A stretch of DNA of 64,000 nucleotides, taken from the NCBI RefSeq assembly GCF_000696095.1, contig NZ_BAYX01000008.1:1-64000 (forward strand), in the 5' to 3' direction. The stretch comes from Rhizobium rhizogenes NBRC 13257. Its GTDB lineage: Bacteria; Pseudomonadota; Alphaproteobacteria; Rhizobiales; Rhizobiaceae. Shown piece after piece: positions 46,532-54,974 of the stretch. Under the pieces are notes generated by a model, which had not been told where the DNA came from, did no database searches, and saw only the letters and a program-made list of their open reading frames with translations. Made by a program: the position numbers and the translations under genes. Within the stretch, counting starts at the first letter, position 1, and every line of letters begins with the position of its first letter.

Positions 46532-46560
46532 ATGTCAGATTTGTGTAAGTGTTGTTACAA
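46532..46560 (-). promoter_or_regulatory. Candidate Pho box upstream of phnC
   Basis: On the minus strand three 7-base units sit at 11-base spacing: TTGTAAC, CTTACAC and CTGACAT, each separated by 4 bases. They resemble the CTGTCAT-N4 repeats bound by PhoB. The last unit matches at six of seven positions; the others are weaker. Confidence 0.42.
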
Positions 46561-46602
46561 TCCCCCGCTATTGGTGCGGTGGGATGATTCAGTGGAGCCG
46601 CA

Positions 46603-47166
46603 TTAGTTGCTGTCGGCGTCAAATAAACCCGTTGGGAGACCATCCATGCTGCGGACGTTCTTCTCCCGCCTGTATTCCTCGATACCATCGGGACCCTTGG
46701 CCTTGGCCCATTGATCGAGGCTCGGCCTTTCGCCTTCATAGGAAAAGAGCGGCACGCCGAAGCCGCAGGAGGTCTGGACGAGGTCTATATCCAGCCAGAC
46801 GATCTGGCGGGCACCGAGCGGTTCGTCGCCGGCATAATGGGTATGCAGCAATTCCCGGTATTCAGCCGATGTCCGGTGAATGATCCGGCCGTGCCCGTAG
46901 AGGCGCAGGATCATCGGCGGCCCGGCGACGGCGCAGAACATGATGGTCAGCCGTCCATCGGCCTTCATATGCGCCGAGGTCTCGTTGCCGCTGCCGGTGC
47001 GGTCGAGATAGATGGCGGTATTGGGTGAGATGATGCGCAGGCACAGCGTCTCGCGGGGCGAAACGTTGACGCGGGACGTCCCGGTCGCAGATGCCGTAAA
47101 GAAGATATGTTGCCGGGCAATGAAATCGTTCAGCCGGTCATCGATGCTTTCGAACTGTTTTGCCAT
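46603..47166 (-). CDS. Pyridoxamine 5'-phosphate oxidase-like FMN-binding protein
   Basis: This 187-residue protein of the PNPOx-like split-barrel family is usually FMN-dependent. Features include the N-terminal HIFFTASATG, YLDRTGSGNETSAH and the conserved RLTIMFCA strand. It lies on the same strand between the two halves of the phn locus, with GGGAG before the ATG. Its link to phosphonate metabolism, if any, rests on location only. Confidence 0.85.
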   Translation of the reverse strand: MAKQFESIDDRLNDFIARQHIFFTASATGTSRVNVSPRETLCLRIISPNTAIYLDRTGSGNETSAHMKADGRLTIMFCAVAGPPMILRLYGHGRIIHRTSAEYRELLHTHYAGDEPLGARQIVWLDIDLVQTSCGFGVPLFSYEGERPSLDQWAKAKGPDGIEEYRREKNVRSMDGLPTGLFDADSN

Positions 47167-47260
47167 GAAGGCGTCTCCCTCGAATATCTGGTCTCAAAGG
47201 GTCGCCAGACGCTGGATCCTCAGTCGGCCGGCGCAAGCCCCGTATCGGCGAAAAACGTCC

Positions 47261-47878
47261 TCATGCGCCGTAGCGGATCAAAAAATCCTCGGCGGAAAGG
47301 GCGCGGAAGTCGGTCAGCGCCGTGCGCAGAGTGGCGTGATCCCAGTCCCACCAGGCAAGCTTGTCCATCCGCGCGCCGACCTCGGCGGTGAAACGCTCGC
47401 GGATGAGCTTGGCCGGTACGCCACCGACGATCGTATAGGGGGCGACATCCTTGGAAACGACGGCACCGGCGCCGATGACGGCACCATTGCCGACCGCAAC
47501 ACCAGGCAGGATGGTGGCGCCGTGGCCGATCCAGACGTCATGACCGATCACGACGCGGTTCTCGCGCCGCCAGGTGAAGAAATCCGTCTCCATATCGGCA
47601 TCCGGCCAATAATCGGCGGCGCGATAGGTGAAGTGATGCAGCGTCGCCCGCCATGTCGGATGGTTGGTGGCGTTGATGCGGACGCTGGCGGCGATGTTGA
47701 CGAACTTGCCGATCGTCGCGCACCAGACGGCGCCGTCCTGCATGATGTAAGAATAATCGCCGATCTCGACTTCGTCGATACGGCAACGCTCCGAGACCTC
47801 GGTGTAGCGGCCGAACGTCGAGTTCTTGACCGTTGCTGTCGGGCTGATGAAGGGCGATTCGCCCAGTTGGCGGCTCAT
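47261..47878 (-). CDS. Hexapeptide-repeat transferase of the phosphonate cluster
   Basis: This 205-residue left-handed beta-helix acyltransferase has repeats such as IGDYSYIMQDG, VWIGHGATILPGVAVG and AVIGAGAVVSKDVAPY. It belongs to the group often found inside phn operons and is likely an acetyltransferase for aminophosphonates or a related small molecule. It overlaps phnL by 4 bases, which ties it firmly to the operon. Confidence 0.88.
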   Translation of the reverse strand: MSRQLGESPFISPTATVKNSTFGRYTEVSERCRIDEVEIGDYSYIMQDGAVWCATIGKFVNIAASVRINATNHPTWRATLHHFTYRAADYWPDADMETDFFTWRRENRVVIGHDVWIGHGATILPGVAVGNGAVIGAGAVVSKDVAPYTIVGGVPAKLIRERFTAEVGARMDKLAWWDWDHATLRTALTDFRALSAEDFLIRYGA

Positions 47879-48582
47879 GCGGCGGACTTTCTGGGTGAGA
47901 AGCGGGAGACGTCGAGAATCCGGCTACCGACCGCTTCGCGCACTTCCTCGTCGTGGAAGATGCCGAGCAGGGCGACGCCGGCCTTTTTCTTCTCCTCGAT
48001 CATCGAGACCACGACGGCGCGGTTCCGGGCATCGAGGGAGGCCGTCGGCTCGTCGAGCAGCAGGATGGCGTGGTCGGTGATGAAGCCGCGGGCGATATTG
48101 ACGCGCTGCTGCTCGCCACCGGAGAAGGTGGCGGGCGGCAACTGCCAGAGCTCTTGCGGCAGGTTGAGCTGGGCGAGCAGGGCGCCGGCCCTTTGCCGGG
48201 CATCCGCCAGTACCACGCCGCGCGCCAGAAGCGGCTCGGCGACGACATCGATGGCGGCCACGCGCGGCACGGTGCGCAGGAACTGGCTGACATAGCCCAT
48301 GGTATGGCGGCGAACCTCGAGCACGGTGCGCGGATCGGCGGTGGCGAGATCGGTGATCCTGTCCTTGTGCGCCACCAGGATCTGACCGGCGTCGACGGCA
48401 TAGTTGCCGTAGATCATCTTCAAGAGCGAGCTCTTGCCGATGCCGGAGGGGCCACCGAGCACGACGCATTCGCCGGCTGCGACCGAGAAGGAGACATCGG
48501 CGACGACAGGCAGGCGAATGCCGTCGCGCAGATGCATGGTGAAGCTCTTGAAGACTTCGGAAACGACGAGGGGGGTTGCCAT
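47875..48582 (-). CDS. phnL: C-P lyase complex ABC-type protein PhnL
   Basis: This 235-residue ABC-type ATPase binds the C-P lyase core rather than a membrane permease. Walker A GGPSGIGKSSLL lies near residue 38, the signature reads FSGGEQQRVNIAR, and Walker B is AILLLDEPTASLD. It lies 12 bases downstream of phnK and is coupled to the transferase gene. Confidence 0.94.
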   Translation of the reverse strand: MATPLVVSEVFKSFTMHLRDGIRLPVVADVSFSVAAGECVVLGGPSGIGKSSLLKMIYGNYAVDAGQILVAHKDRITDLATADPRTVLEVRRHTMGYVSQFLRTVPRVAAIDVVAEPLLARGVVLADARQRAGALLAQLNLPQELWQLPPATFSGGEQQRVNIARGFITDHAILLLDEPTASLDARNRAVVVSMIEEKKKAGVALLGIFHDEEVREAVGSRILDVSRFSPRKSAA

Positions 48583-48594
48583 GATCTTATTTCC

Positions 48595-49371
48595 TCAGAC
48601 CTGCAGGATCGAAGAGACGAGCAGCTGCGTGTAGGGTTCGCGCGGATCGTCGAGCACGCGGTCGGTCAGACCATGTTCGATGACGTATCCGTCCTTCATC
48701 ACCATCATGCGGTGCGACAGCAGGCGGGCGACGGCGAGGTCGTGGGTGACGATGATCGCCGACAGGCCGAGATCGTTGACGAGGCCACGCACGAGGTCGA
48801 GCAGGCGTGCCTGCACCGAGACGTCGAGGCCGCCGGTCGGCTCGTCCATGAATACCAGGCGCGGGCCGGTCACCAGATTGCGGGCGATCTGCAGGCGCTG
48901 GCGCATGCCGCCGGAAAAGGCGCGCGGCTGGTCGTCGATGCGGTCGGCATCGATTTCGACGCGTTCCAGCCAGTCGACCGCCGTGGCGCGGATATTGCCG
49001 TAGTGACGGTTGCCGATCGCCATCAGCCGCTCGCCGACATTGGCGCCGGCCGAGACCGTCATGCGCAACCCGTCGGCGGGGTTCTGGTGGACGAAGCCCC
49101 AGTCGGTACGCATCAGAAAGCGACGCTCCGCCTCGTTCATGCGGAAGAGGTCGCGATAGGTCTCGTCGCGCATGTGGTATTCGACGCTGCCGGTGGTCGG
49201 CAGCAGCCGCGTCGAGATGCAGTTGAGCAAGGTGGTCTTGCCCGAGCCGCTCTCGCCGACGATGGCCAGGACTTCGCCGGGCCAGAGATCGAAGGAGACG
49301 TCACGGCATCCGATGCGACTGCCGTAGAATTTCGAGATGTCCTTGACCTTGAGGAGTGGTGTGTCGCTCAT
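48595..49371 (-). CDS. phnK: C-P lyase complex ABC-type protein PhnK
   Basis: This 258-residue ABC-type ATPase associates with the PhnGHIJ core. Walker A GESGSGKTTLLN lies near residue 38, the signature reads FSGGMRQRLQIARN, and Walker B is LVFMDEPTGGLDVS. It overlaps phnJ by 4 bases. Confidence 0.95.
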   Translation of the reverse strand: MSDTPLLKVKDISKFYGSRIGCRDVSFDLWPGEVLAIVGESGSGKTTLLNCISTRLLPTTGSVEYHMRDETYRDLFRMNEAERRFLMRTDWGFVHQNPADGLRMTVSAGANVGERLMAIGNRHYGNIRATAVDWLERVEIDADRIDDQPRAFSGGMRQRLQIARNLVTGPRLVFMDEPTGGLDVSVQARLLDLVRGLVNDLGLSAIIVTHDLAVARLLSHRMMVMKDGYVIEHGLTDRVLDDPREPYTQLLVSSILQV

Positions 49372-50264
49372 TCGGCGGCCTCCTGATTGGGTGCCGGCCC
49401 ATTTGGCGCCAGCATCGGGCCGACATGGCCGTGGGCGCGGCGGTCTTCACAGAAATCGGTGTCGGAGCAGACGAACATCCGTCCGCCTTTGTCGTCGAGG
49501 ATCACTTCGTCGAGATAGACCTGCTCGGCCCCGCAGAGCGCACAGGGCTTCTCGAAGCGCTGTACTTCGAAGGGGTGATCCTCGAAATCGAGGCTGACCA
49601 CGTCGGTATAGGGCGGCACCGCATAGATGCGCTTCTCGCGGCCGGCGCCGAAGAGCTGCAGCGCATCCGACAGGTGCATTTTCGGATTGTCGAATTTCGG
49701 CGTCGGAGATGGGTCCATCACGTAGCGGCCGGCGACCTTGACCGGGTAGGCATATGTCGTGGCGATGCGGCCGTTGCGGGCGATGTCCTCGTAGAGCTTC
49801 ACATGCATGAGGCCGTATTCCTCGAGTGCATGCATCTTGCGGGTCTCGGTCTCGCGCGGTTCCAGGAAGCGTAAGGGTTCCGGGATCGGCACCTGGTAGA
49901 CCAGCACCTGGTTGGGGCCGAGCTTGGCTTCCGGGATGCGGTGGCGCGTCTGGATGATCGTCGCCTCTTCCGTGCGGGTGGTGACCGCGACATTGGCGAC
50001 CTTCTGGAAGAAGGCGCGGATGGAGACGGCGTTGGTGGTGTCGTCGGCGCCCTGATCGATGACCTTCAGGACATCGTCCGGCCCGATGATCGCCGCGGTG
50101 AGCTGCACGCCGCCGGTGCCCCAGCCATAGGGCATCGGCATTTCGCGCGAGGCGAAGGGCACCTGATAGCCGGGAATGGCGATCGCCTTCAGGATGGCGC
50201 GGCGGATCATCCGCTTGGTCTGTTCGTCGAGATAGGCGAAGTTGTAGGTGGCGAGATCGGTCAT
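49368..50264 (-). CDS. phnJ: Alpha-D-ribose 1-methylphosphonate 5-phosphate C-P lyase
   Basis: This 298-residue radical-SAM-type enzyme cleaves the carbon-phosphorus bond. The cysteines fall at residues 241, 244, 266 and 272 (CALC, then CSDTDFC), the same numbering as the cluster and radical cysteines of E. coli PhnJ. The ATG at 50264 overlaps phnI by 4 bases; a frame open to 50609 is an artefact. Confidence 0.96.
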   Translation of the reverse strand: MTDLATYNFAYLDEQTKRMIRRAILKAIAIPGYQVPFASREMPMPYGWGTGGVQLTAAIIGPDDVLKVIDQGADDTTNAVSIRAFFQKVANVAVTTRTEEATIIQTRHRIPEAKLGPNQVLVYQVPIPEPLRFLEPRETETRKMHALEEYGLMHVKLYEDIARNGRIATTYAYPVKVAGRYVMDPSPTPKFDNPKMHLSDALQLFGAGREKRIYAVPPYTDVVSLDFEDHPFEVQRFEKPCALCGAEQVYLDEVILDDKGGRMFVCSDTDFCEDRRAHGHVGPMLAPNGPAPNQEAAE

Positions 50265-51370
50265 TCGGCTGCCTCCGTCAGGGGATCCTTGCCGCCGTCG
50301 CGGGCGGCCTCGAAGTCGCGGCGCATGCGGCGCACCAGGTCGAGTTCGGCCTGGAAGTCGACATAGTGTGGCAGCTTCAGATGTTCGACGAAGCCGGTTG
50401 CCTGCACGTTGTCGGAATGGGAGATGACGAACTCCTCGTCCTGGGCGGGGGCGACGATATCCTCGCCGAGCTCGTCGGCGCGTAGCGCCCGGTCGACCAG
50501 CGACATGGCCATGGCCTTGCGCTCGCTCTGGCCGAAGACAAGGCCGTAGCCGCGGGTAAACTGCGGCGGCGCCTTGGCCGAGCCCTTGAACTGGTTGACC
50601 ATCTGGCACTCGGTCACCTGGATGCTGCCCAGTGAGACGGCGAAACCGAGTTCCGGCACGTCGAGTTCGACCTCGACTTCTCCGATGCGGATTTCACCGG
50701 TGAAGGGATGGTTGCGGCCATAGCCGCGCTGGGTGGAATAGCCAAGCGCCAGAAGAAAACCCTCGTCGCCCCGGGCGAGCGCCTGCAGGCGCAGGTCGCG
50801 GGTCATCGGGAATTCCATCGGCTCGCGCGTCAGGTCGCCGGTTTCGTGATCGATCGGCATCTCGCCATCGCCCTCGATCAGCCCTTCTTCGGCCAGGATT
50901 TCGGAGACTCGCATGACGCGACCCTCTTCCGCCGACCGCTGCATCGGCTCGTCCACCGGCTCGTCGGTGAGCAGGCTCGGGTCGAGCAGGCGGTGGGTAT
51001 AATCGAAGGTAGGGCCGAGAAGCTGGCCGCCCGGCAGGTCCTTGTAGGTAGCGGAGATGCGGCGTTCGATCTTCATCGCCGCCGTATCCAGCGGCTGGGA
51101 ATAGCCGAAGCGCGGCAGCGTCGTGCGGTAGGCGCGCAGTAGGAAGATCGCCTCGATCATATCGCCGCGCGACTGGCGCACGGCAAGTGCTGCGAGCGTC
51201 CGGTCATAAAGCGAGGCTTCGGCCATGACGCGGTCGACGGCAAGCGCAAGCTGCGCGACGATCTGGTCGATGCCGAGCGCCGGCAGCGAGCGGTCGCCGC
51301 GGCGACGATCGGCGAGCAGCCGGTGAGCATTGGCGATGGCGGCTTCGCCGCCTTTTACGGCAACATACAT
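50261..51370 (-). CDS. phnI: C-P lyase core subunit PhnI
   Basis: This 369-residue core subunit (nucleosidase component) helps couple the phosphonate to the ribose of ATP. It begins MYVAVKGGEAAIANAH, the typical start, and continues with LGYSTQRGYGRNHPF, typical of PhnI. It is coupled to phnJ and lies 3 bases behind phnH. Confidence 0.95.
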   Translation of the reverse strand: MYVAVKGGEAAIANAHRLLADRRRGDRSLPALGIDQIVAQLALAVDRVMAEASLYDRTLAALAVRQSRGDMIEAIFLLRAYRTTLPRFGYSQPLDTAAMKIERRISATYKDLPGGQLLGPTFDYTHRLLDPSLLTDEPVDEPMQRSAEEGRVMRVSEILAEEGLIEGDGEMPIDHETGDLTREPMEFPMTRDLRLQALARGDEGFLLALGYSTQRGYGRNHPFTGEIRIGEVEVELDVPELGFAVSLGSIQVTECQMVNQFKGSAKAPPQFTRGYGLVFGQSERKAMAMSLVDRALRADELGEDIVAPAQDEEFVISHSDNVQATGFVEHLKLPHYVDFQAELDLVRRMRRDFEAARDGGKDPLTEAAE

Positions 51371-51373
51371 GCG

Positions 51374-52000
51374 TCAGATCTCCGTCGCGATGATCTTGGT
51401 GGTGCGCGGCAGGCAAAGGAATTGCCGTCCGGCCGTCAGAACGAGGTCGACACCGCGCGGGAAGAGCGCGCGATTGTCGTTCCAGAAGCGCAGGAACGTG
51501 TCCGGCAGGCCGATGGGCGCAATCATGTTGATGTCGGCAATCCCAGGGCCGGAGAGCGCCAGTTCCTTGCCGCCTTCGAGGCTCGCGATTTCCAGCGCGA
51601 TCGTCGTCGAGCGGTCGGGATATTCCTGGGTGCCGACATCGAACTGGTTGAGCGAAGCGAGCAGCACGCCGGCTTCGACGAAGGCAAAGCGGGCCTCGAG
51701 CTTTTCGGACGTCACCGGCGCGCCGGTGTGGAAGCCGAGCCATTCCGGCATGGTCGAGCGCGCAAGGCCGCCCGACATCCAGACCGATGTGTCATGGTCG
51801 CAAAGGGTGAGCGCAATGGCGCCGGCGGCGATGCCGAGGGGTGCGGGCGGTGCGATGTCGGAGACGACCGTTTGCAGGGTTCCCGGCCGCGCCATCGCGT
51901 CCATCATCATCTTGAAGACGCTCTGCGCGTCTAAGACCGGGTTGGTAAAGCCGCCGGTCAGGGCATCGTTGTCAGGGGTGATGGTGTTGGAAAGGGTCAT
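51374..52000 (-). CDS. phnH: C-P lyase core subunit PhnH
   Basis: This 208-residue core subunit starts with the family block GGFTNPVLDAQSVFKMMMDA, followed by ARPG. Its start overlaps the phnG stop by one base (TGATG). It forms the PhnGHIJ heterooctamer with its neighbours. Confidence 0.94.
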   Translation of the reverse strand: MTLSNTITPDNDALTGGFTNPVLDAQSVFKMMMDAMARPGTLQTVVSDIAPPAPLGIAAGAIALTLCDHDTSVWMSGGLARSTMPEWLGFHTGAPVTSEKLEARFAFVEAGVLLASLNQFDVGTQEYPDRSTTIALEIASLEGGKELALSGPGIADINMIAPIGLPDTFLRFWNDNRALFPRGVDLVLTAGRQFLCLPRTTKIIATEI

Positions 52001-52476
52001 CAGTCTTCTCCGCGGACCATGGTGAAGAAATCGACGCGGGTAGCGGCCGTCTCTTCGGCTCTTTGCCGATCCCGTCCGGCGATCCGCTCGGTGATCGGCA
52101 GCAGGATCGCCTTCTCGACGAAATCCTTGGTGGCCGGCTGATGCCAGAGCGCGTCGAAGATCGCCGCCAGCCGTACCTTCTCGCGGTCGGTGCCGAGCGC
52201 ATGCGCGTGGCCGACCGTGCCGGAGGCGAGCCTGATGGTGGCGCGGGTTACGGTGACCTCGCCGAGATTGAAGGGTGCGCCGCCGCCGCCGATGCGCCCG
52301 CGCACCATGACGAGACCGGTTTCTGGCCCGCGCACGGGCTGGATAGCCGGCTTGTCGGACAGTGCTTCCCAGGCCGCATCGAGCTCGTCGCGCTCGGCCC
52401 GGGCCAGAAGGTCCGCCGTGCGCTTGCGTTCCCGGCGCTCCTGCGCAGCTACCTCTTGCCTCTGTGCTGAATTCAT
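52000..52476 (-). CDS. phnG: C-P lyase core subunit PhnG
   Basis: This 158-residue core subunit is the first gene of phnGHIJKL. Family features are GLVMVRGRIGGGGAPFNLGE and VTRATIRL, then GTVGHAHALG. GAGGAAG precedes the ATG at 52476; a GTG-type extension to 52515 would run through the operator. The promoter region contains a Pho box and two palindromes. Confidence 0.94.
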   Translation of the reverse strand: MNSAQRQEVAAQERRERKRTADLLARAERDELDAAWEALSDKPAIQPVRGPETGLVMVRGRIGGGGAPFNLGEVTVTRATIRLASGTVGHAHALGTDREKVRLAAIFDALWHQPATKDFVEKAILLPITERIAGRDRQRAEETAATRVDFFTMVRGED

Positions 52477-52492
52477 CGCGTCTTCCTCAAAA

Positions 52493-52525
52493 TGTCTATT
52501 GATATAGACAACCATACAAGGTATG
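52493..52525. promoter_or_regulatory. Paired palindromes in the phnG–phnF gap, likely PhnF operators
   Basis: TGTCTAT (52493-52499) and ATAGACA (52504-52510) form a perfect inverted repeat with a 4-base spacer. CATAC (52513-52517) and GTATG (52521-52525) form a second with a 3-base spacer. GntR/HutC-type regulators such as PhnF bind TGTCTATA-like palindromes next to their own gene. These sites lie between the probable phnG promoter and the phnG start. Confidence 0.65.
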
Positions 52526-52546
52526 TTTTATATCTATTGGGGCGAC

Positions 52547-52564
52547 GTGACAAGCGTATGACAG
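52547..52564 (-). promoter_or_regulatory. Pho box for phnG
   Basis: On the minus strand CTGTCAT (52564-52558), a 4-base spacer and TTGTCAC (52553-52547) match the PhoB consensus of two CTGTCAT-type repeats. TATAAA follows about 16 bases further on as a possible -10. The site overlaps the first codons of phnF if that gene starts at 52558. Confidence 0.65.
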
Positions 52565-53313
52565 GACAAGCAAGAAATATGGCGGGGCAGAAGGTACAGA
52601 GACAGACGGGCGTGGCGCTCTGGCGGCAGATTGCCGACCGGATTCGCGCGTCGATCAATCAGGGCGATTTCGACGAGACCGGCATGGTGCCGCCGGAAAC
52701 GGCGTTGGCGCTGCAATTCGGGGTGAACCGGCATACGGTGCGAAGCGCGCTGGCCGCTTTGGGGCAGGAAGGCATCGTTCGCGCCGTGCAGGGGCGGGGC
52801 ACCCTGATCGAGCGCAAGGAACGCCTGAATTTCCCGATCTCGAAACGGACACGATTTTCTCAAGGGATCGGCGATCAGGCGCGCGAAGCGCGCAGCGTGC
52901 TGGTGGCGGCCAGCCGTGAAATTGCCAGTGCCGAGGTGGCCCGCTGGCTGAAGCTGACACCTGGCGCAGCCGTCGTCCGGCTGGAAACGATCGGCCGGGC
53001 CGACCATCGCCCGGTGTCGCGCGCCACGAGCTGGTTTCCCGCCGACCGCTTTGCCGATATCGCTGAGATCTATGGAACCACCGGCTCGATCACCAAGGCT
53101 TTCCGCGAACTCGGCGTCGCCGATTATGTTCGCGTCGTCACGGAAATCACCGCCACCCATGCGGAGGAAGGCGATCTCACCGACCTCGAACTCTCCCCCG
53201 GCGCCATCGTCATGAACACCAGGGCATTGAACGCCGATCTCGACGGCGTGCCGGTGCAGTACTCGATCTCACGCTTCGCCGCGGATCGGGTGCGGTTTAC
53301 GATCGAGAATTGA
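52558..53313 (+). CDS. phnF: GntR/HutC-family regulator of the phn operon
   Basis: This regulator of about 251 residues has an N-terminal winged helix (VALWRQIADRIRASI, then FGVNRHTVRSALAAL) and a C-terminal UTRA ligand domain that ends with PVQYSISRFAADRV. It is divergent from phnG and probably represses it until a phosphonate or intermediate binds. The ATG at 52558 overlaps the Pho box; an ATG at 52579 would leave the box free and is a serious alternative. Confidence 0.92.
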   Translation: MTGQARNMAGQKVQRQTGVALWRQIADRIRASINQGDFDETGMVPPETALALQFGVNRHTVRSALAALGQEGIVRAVQGRGTLIERKERLNFPISKRTRFSQGIGDQAREARSVLVAASREIASAEVARWLKLTPGAAVVRLETIGRADHRPVSRATSWFPADRFADIAEIYGTTGSITKAFRELGVADYVRVVTEITATHAEEGDLTDLELSPGAIVMNTRALNADLDGVPVQYSISRFAADRVRFTIEN

Positions 53314-53317
53314 TCAT

Positions 53318-53348
53318 AAAAAAAACCGGAGAGAACAAATCTCCCCGG
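53318..53348 (-). terminator. Terminator of gpmA (also after phnF)
   Basis: CCGGAGAGA (53326-53334) and TCTCCCCGG (53340-53348) pair with one mismatch. On the minus strand a run of eight T (53325-53318) follows, an ideal rho-independent terminator for gpmA. Confidence 0.88.
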
Positions 53349-53376
53349 CTCATTGATTGCAAGGCTAAAAGCGCGC

Positions 53377-54012
53377 TCAATGCGCGCCGGACATATCGCC
53401 GAGGACTTCCTTGGAAGCGACGGTGGAGTCGGCGTTGAGCTTGTAGACCATCGGCACGCCGGTCGCGAGGTTAAGCGCCAGGATCTGTTCCTTGGTCAGG
53501 CGGTCGAGCACCATGACCAGCGAGCGCAGCGAATTGCCGTGGGCGGCGACGAGCACCTTCTGGCCGGCGAGCACGCGCGGCAGGATTTCGGTGAGGTAAT
53601 AAGGCCAGACGCGGGCGCCGGTGTCGCGCAGGCTTTCGCCGCCGGGCGGGGGCACGTCGTAAGAGCGGCGCCAGATATGCACCTGTTCCTCGCCCCATTT
53701 GGCGCGGGCGTCGTCCTTGTTGAGGCCGGAGAGATCGCCATAGTCACGTTCGTTCAGCGCCTGATCCTTAATGGTTTCCAAGCCGGGCTGACCGACTTCA
53801 TCGAGAATGATCTTCAACGTGTGCTGGGCGCGGGTGAGCACCGAGGTGAAGGCGATGTCGTACTTGATGCCGTAATCGGCGAGCGCCTTGCCGCCGGTCT
53901 TGGCTTCTTCAACGCCCAGCGCCGTCAGGTCGGGATCCTTCCAACCGGTAAAGAGATTCTTCAAATTCCAGTCGCTCTGGCCGTGGCGAACGAGGACGAG
54001 AGTACCGCTCAT
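53377..54012 (-). CDS. gpmA: 2,3-bisphosphoglycerate-dependent phosphoglycerate mutase
   Basis: This 211-residue glycolytic enzyme interconverts 3- and 2-phosphoglycerate. It has the phosphohistidine motif LVRHGQSDWN near residue 8, ERDYGDLSG, PPGGESL and VAAHGNSLR. It is a single gene with its own terminator. The length fits the shorter alphaproteobacterial form. Confidence 0.95.
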   Translation of the reverse strand: MSGTLVLVRHGQSDWNLKNLFTGWKDPDLTALGVEEAKTGGKALADYGIKYDIAFTSVLTRAQHTLKIILDEVGQPGLETIKDQALNERDYGDLSGLNKDDARAKWGEEQVHIWRRSYDVPPPGGESLRDTGARVWPYYLTEILPRVLAGQKVLVAAHGNSLRSLVMVLDRLTKEQILALNLATGVPMVYKLNADSTVASKEVLGDMSGAH

Positions 54013-54032
54013 AATGTCACTCCTTAATAGAG

Positions 54033-54127
54033 CAATTCCAGGAAAAGTGCGTAGCGGTTTTCCGTCCGGAATTGCGTAAGAACAAAAGGCTGGAGCGGTT
54101 CAGCAGTTCCGTGCTGAACCGCTCCAG
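54033..54127. repeat. Dispersed intergenic palindromic repeat, copy 2
   Basis: Outer arms CAATTCC (54033-54039) and GGAATTG (54068-54074) with inner GGAAAA and TTTTCC match copy 1 at 16728. A perfect 16-bp hairpin follows (54090-54105 with 54112-54127). It sits between dapB and gpmA and may act as a terminator or processing site. Confidence 0.82.
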
Positions 54128-54134
54128 TATCGGA

Positions 54135-54959
54135 TCAACGTGTGGAAAGCCCGAGGACATCGAGCATGGAATAAAGACCGGGCTTCTTGTCGCGCGCCCA
54201 GAGAGCCGCTTGAAGCGCACCGCGGGCAAACAATGACCGGTCGCCGGCACTATGGGACAACGTCAGCCGCTCGCCTTCACCGGCAAAAATAACTGAGTGA
54301 TCGCCGATGACGGCACCGCCGCGCAGCGTGGCAAAGCCGATCGAACCCGCCGGACGCGGGCCGGTATAGCCGTCGCGTACGCGCACGGAATGATCGCCGA
54401 GATCGATGCCACGCCCCTTGGCAGCGGCTTCACCCAGCAGCAGGGCGGTGCCCGATGGCGCGTCGACCTTGTGCTTATGGTGCATTTCCAGGACTTCGAT
54501 GTCCCAATCGGCCGGCGGAAGCGCCCGCGCGGCCTGCTCGACAAGGACGCTCAAAAGGTTGATGCCGAGGCCCATATTGCCCGACTTGACGATGCGGGCG
54601 TGTCGGGCGGCAGCCTTGAACCTGGTCTCGTCTTCGGCAGAGCAGCCGGTGGTGCCGATGATGTGGACAATGCGCGCCTGGGCGGCGAGGTCGGCGAAGG
54701 TGACGCTGGTTGCCGGCGTGGTGAAGTCGATAACGCCGTCGGCATGCAGGAAGGCGGAAAGCGGATCGTCGGTGACGGGAATGCCGATCGGCCCCAGCCC
54801 GGCGATCTCGCCGGCATCCTTGCCGATGAAAGCCGAACCGGGACGCGCGACGGCGGCGTGTAGGGTCAGGCCCTCGGTGGCGTGGATGAGGCGGATCAGA
54901 GCCTGACCCATGCGGCCTGCCGCTCCCACCACCACCAGCTTCATCGCATCGTCGCTCAT
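54135..54959 (-). CDS. dapB: 4-hydroxy-tetrahydrodipicolinate reductase
   Basis: This 274-residue NAD(P)H-dependent enzyme of lysine and diaminopimelate synthesis has the nucleotide-binding start VVGAAGRMGQALI near residue 10 and the active-site block EMHHKHKVDAPSGTAL near residue 157. It follows the ABC exporter gene by 15 bases and is probably co-transcribed with it. Confidence 0.96.
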   Translation of the reverse strand: MSDDAMKLVVVGAAGRMGQALIRLIHATEGLTLHAAVARPGSAFIGKDAGEIAGLGPIGIPVTDDPLSAFLHADGVIDFTTPATSVTFADLAAQARIVHIIGTTGCSAEDETRFKAAARHARIVKSGNMGLGINLLSVLVEQAARALPPADWDIEVLEMHHKHKVDAPSGTALLLGEAAAKGRGIDLGDHSVRVRDGYTGPRPAGSIGFATLRGGAVIGDHSVIFAGEGERLTLSHSAGDRSLFARGALQAALWARDKKPGLYSMLDVLGLSTR

Positions 54960-54974
54960 GTCGTCTCTATCGTC

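Noticed and set aside
47953..49386. Plus-strand open frame of about 477 codons opposite phnL and phnK
   Set aside because: It is antisense to two well-supported genes with intact ATPase motifs.
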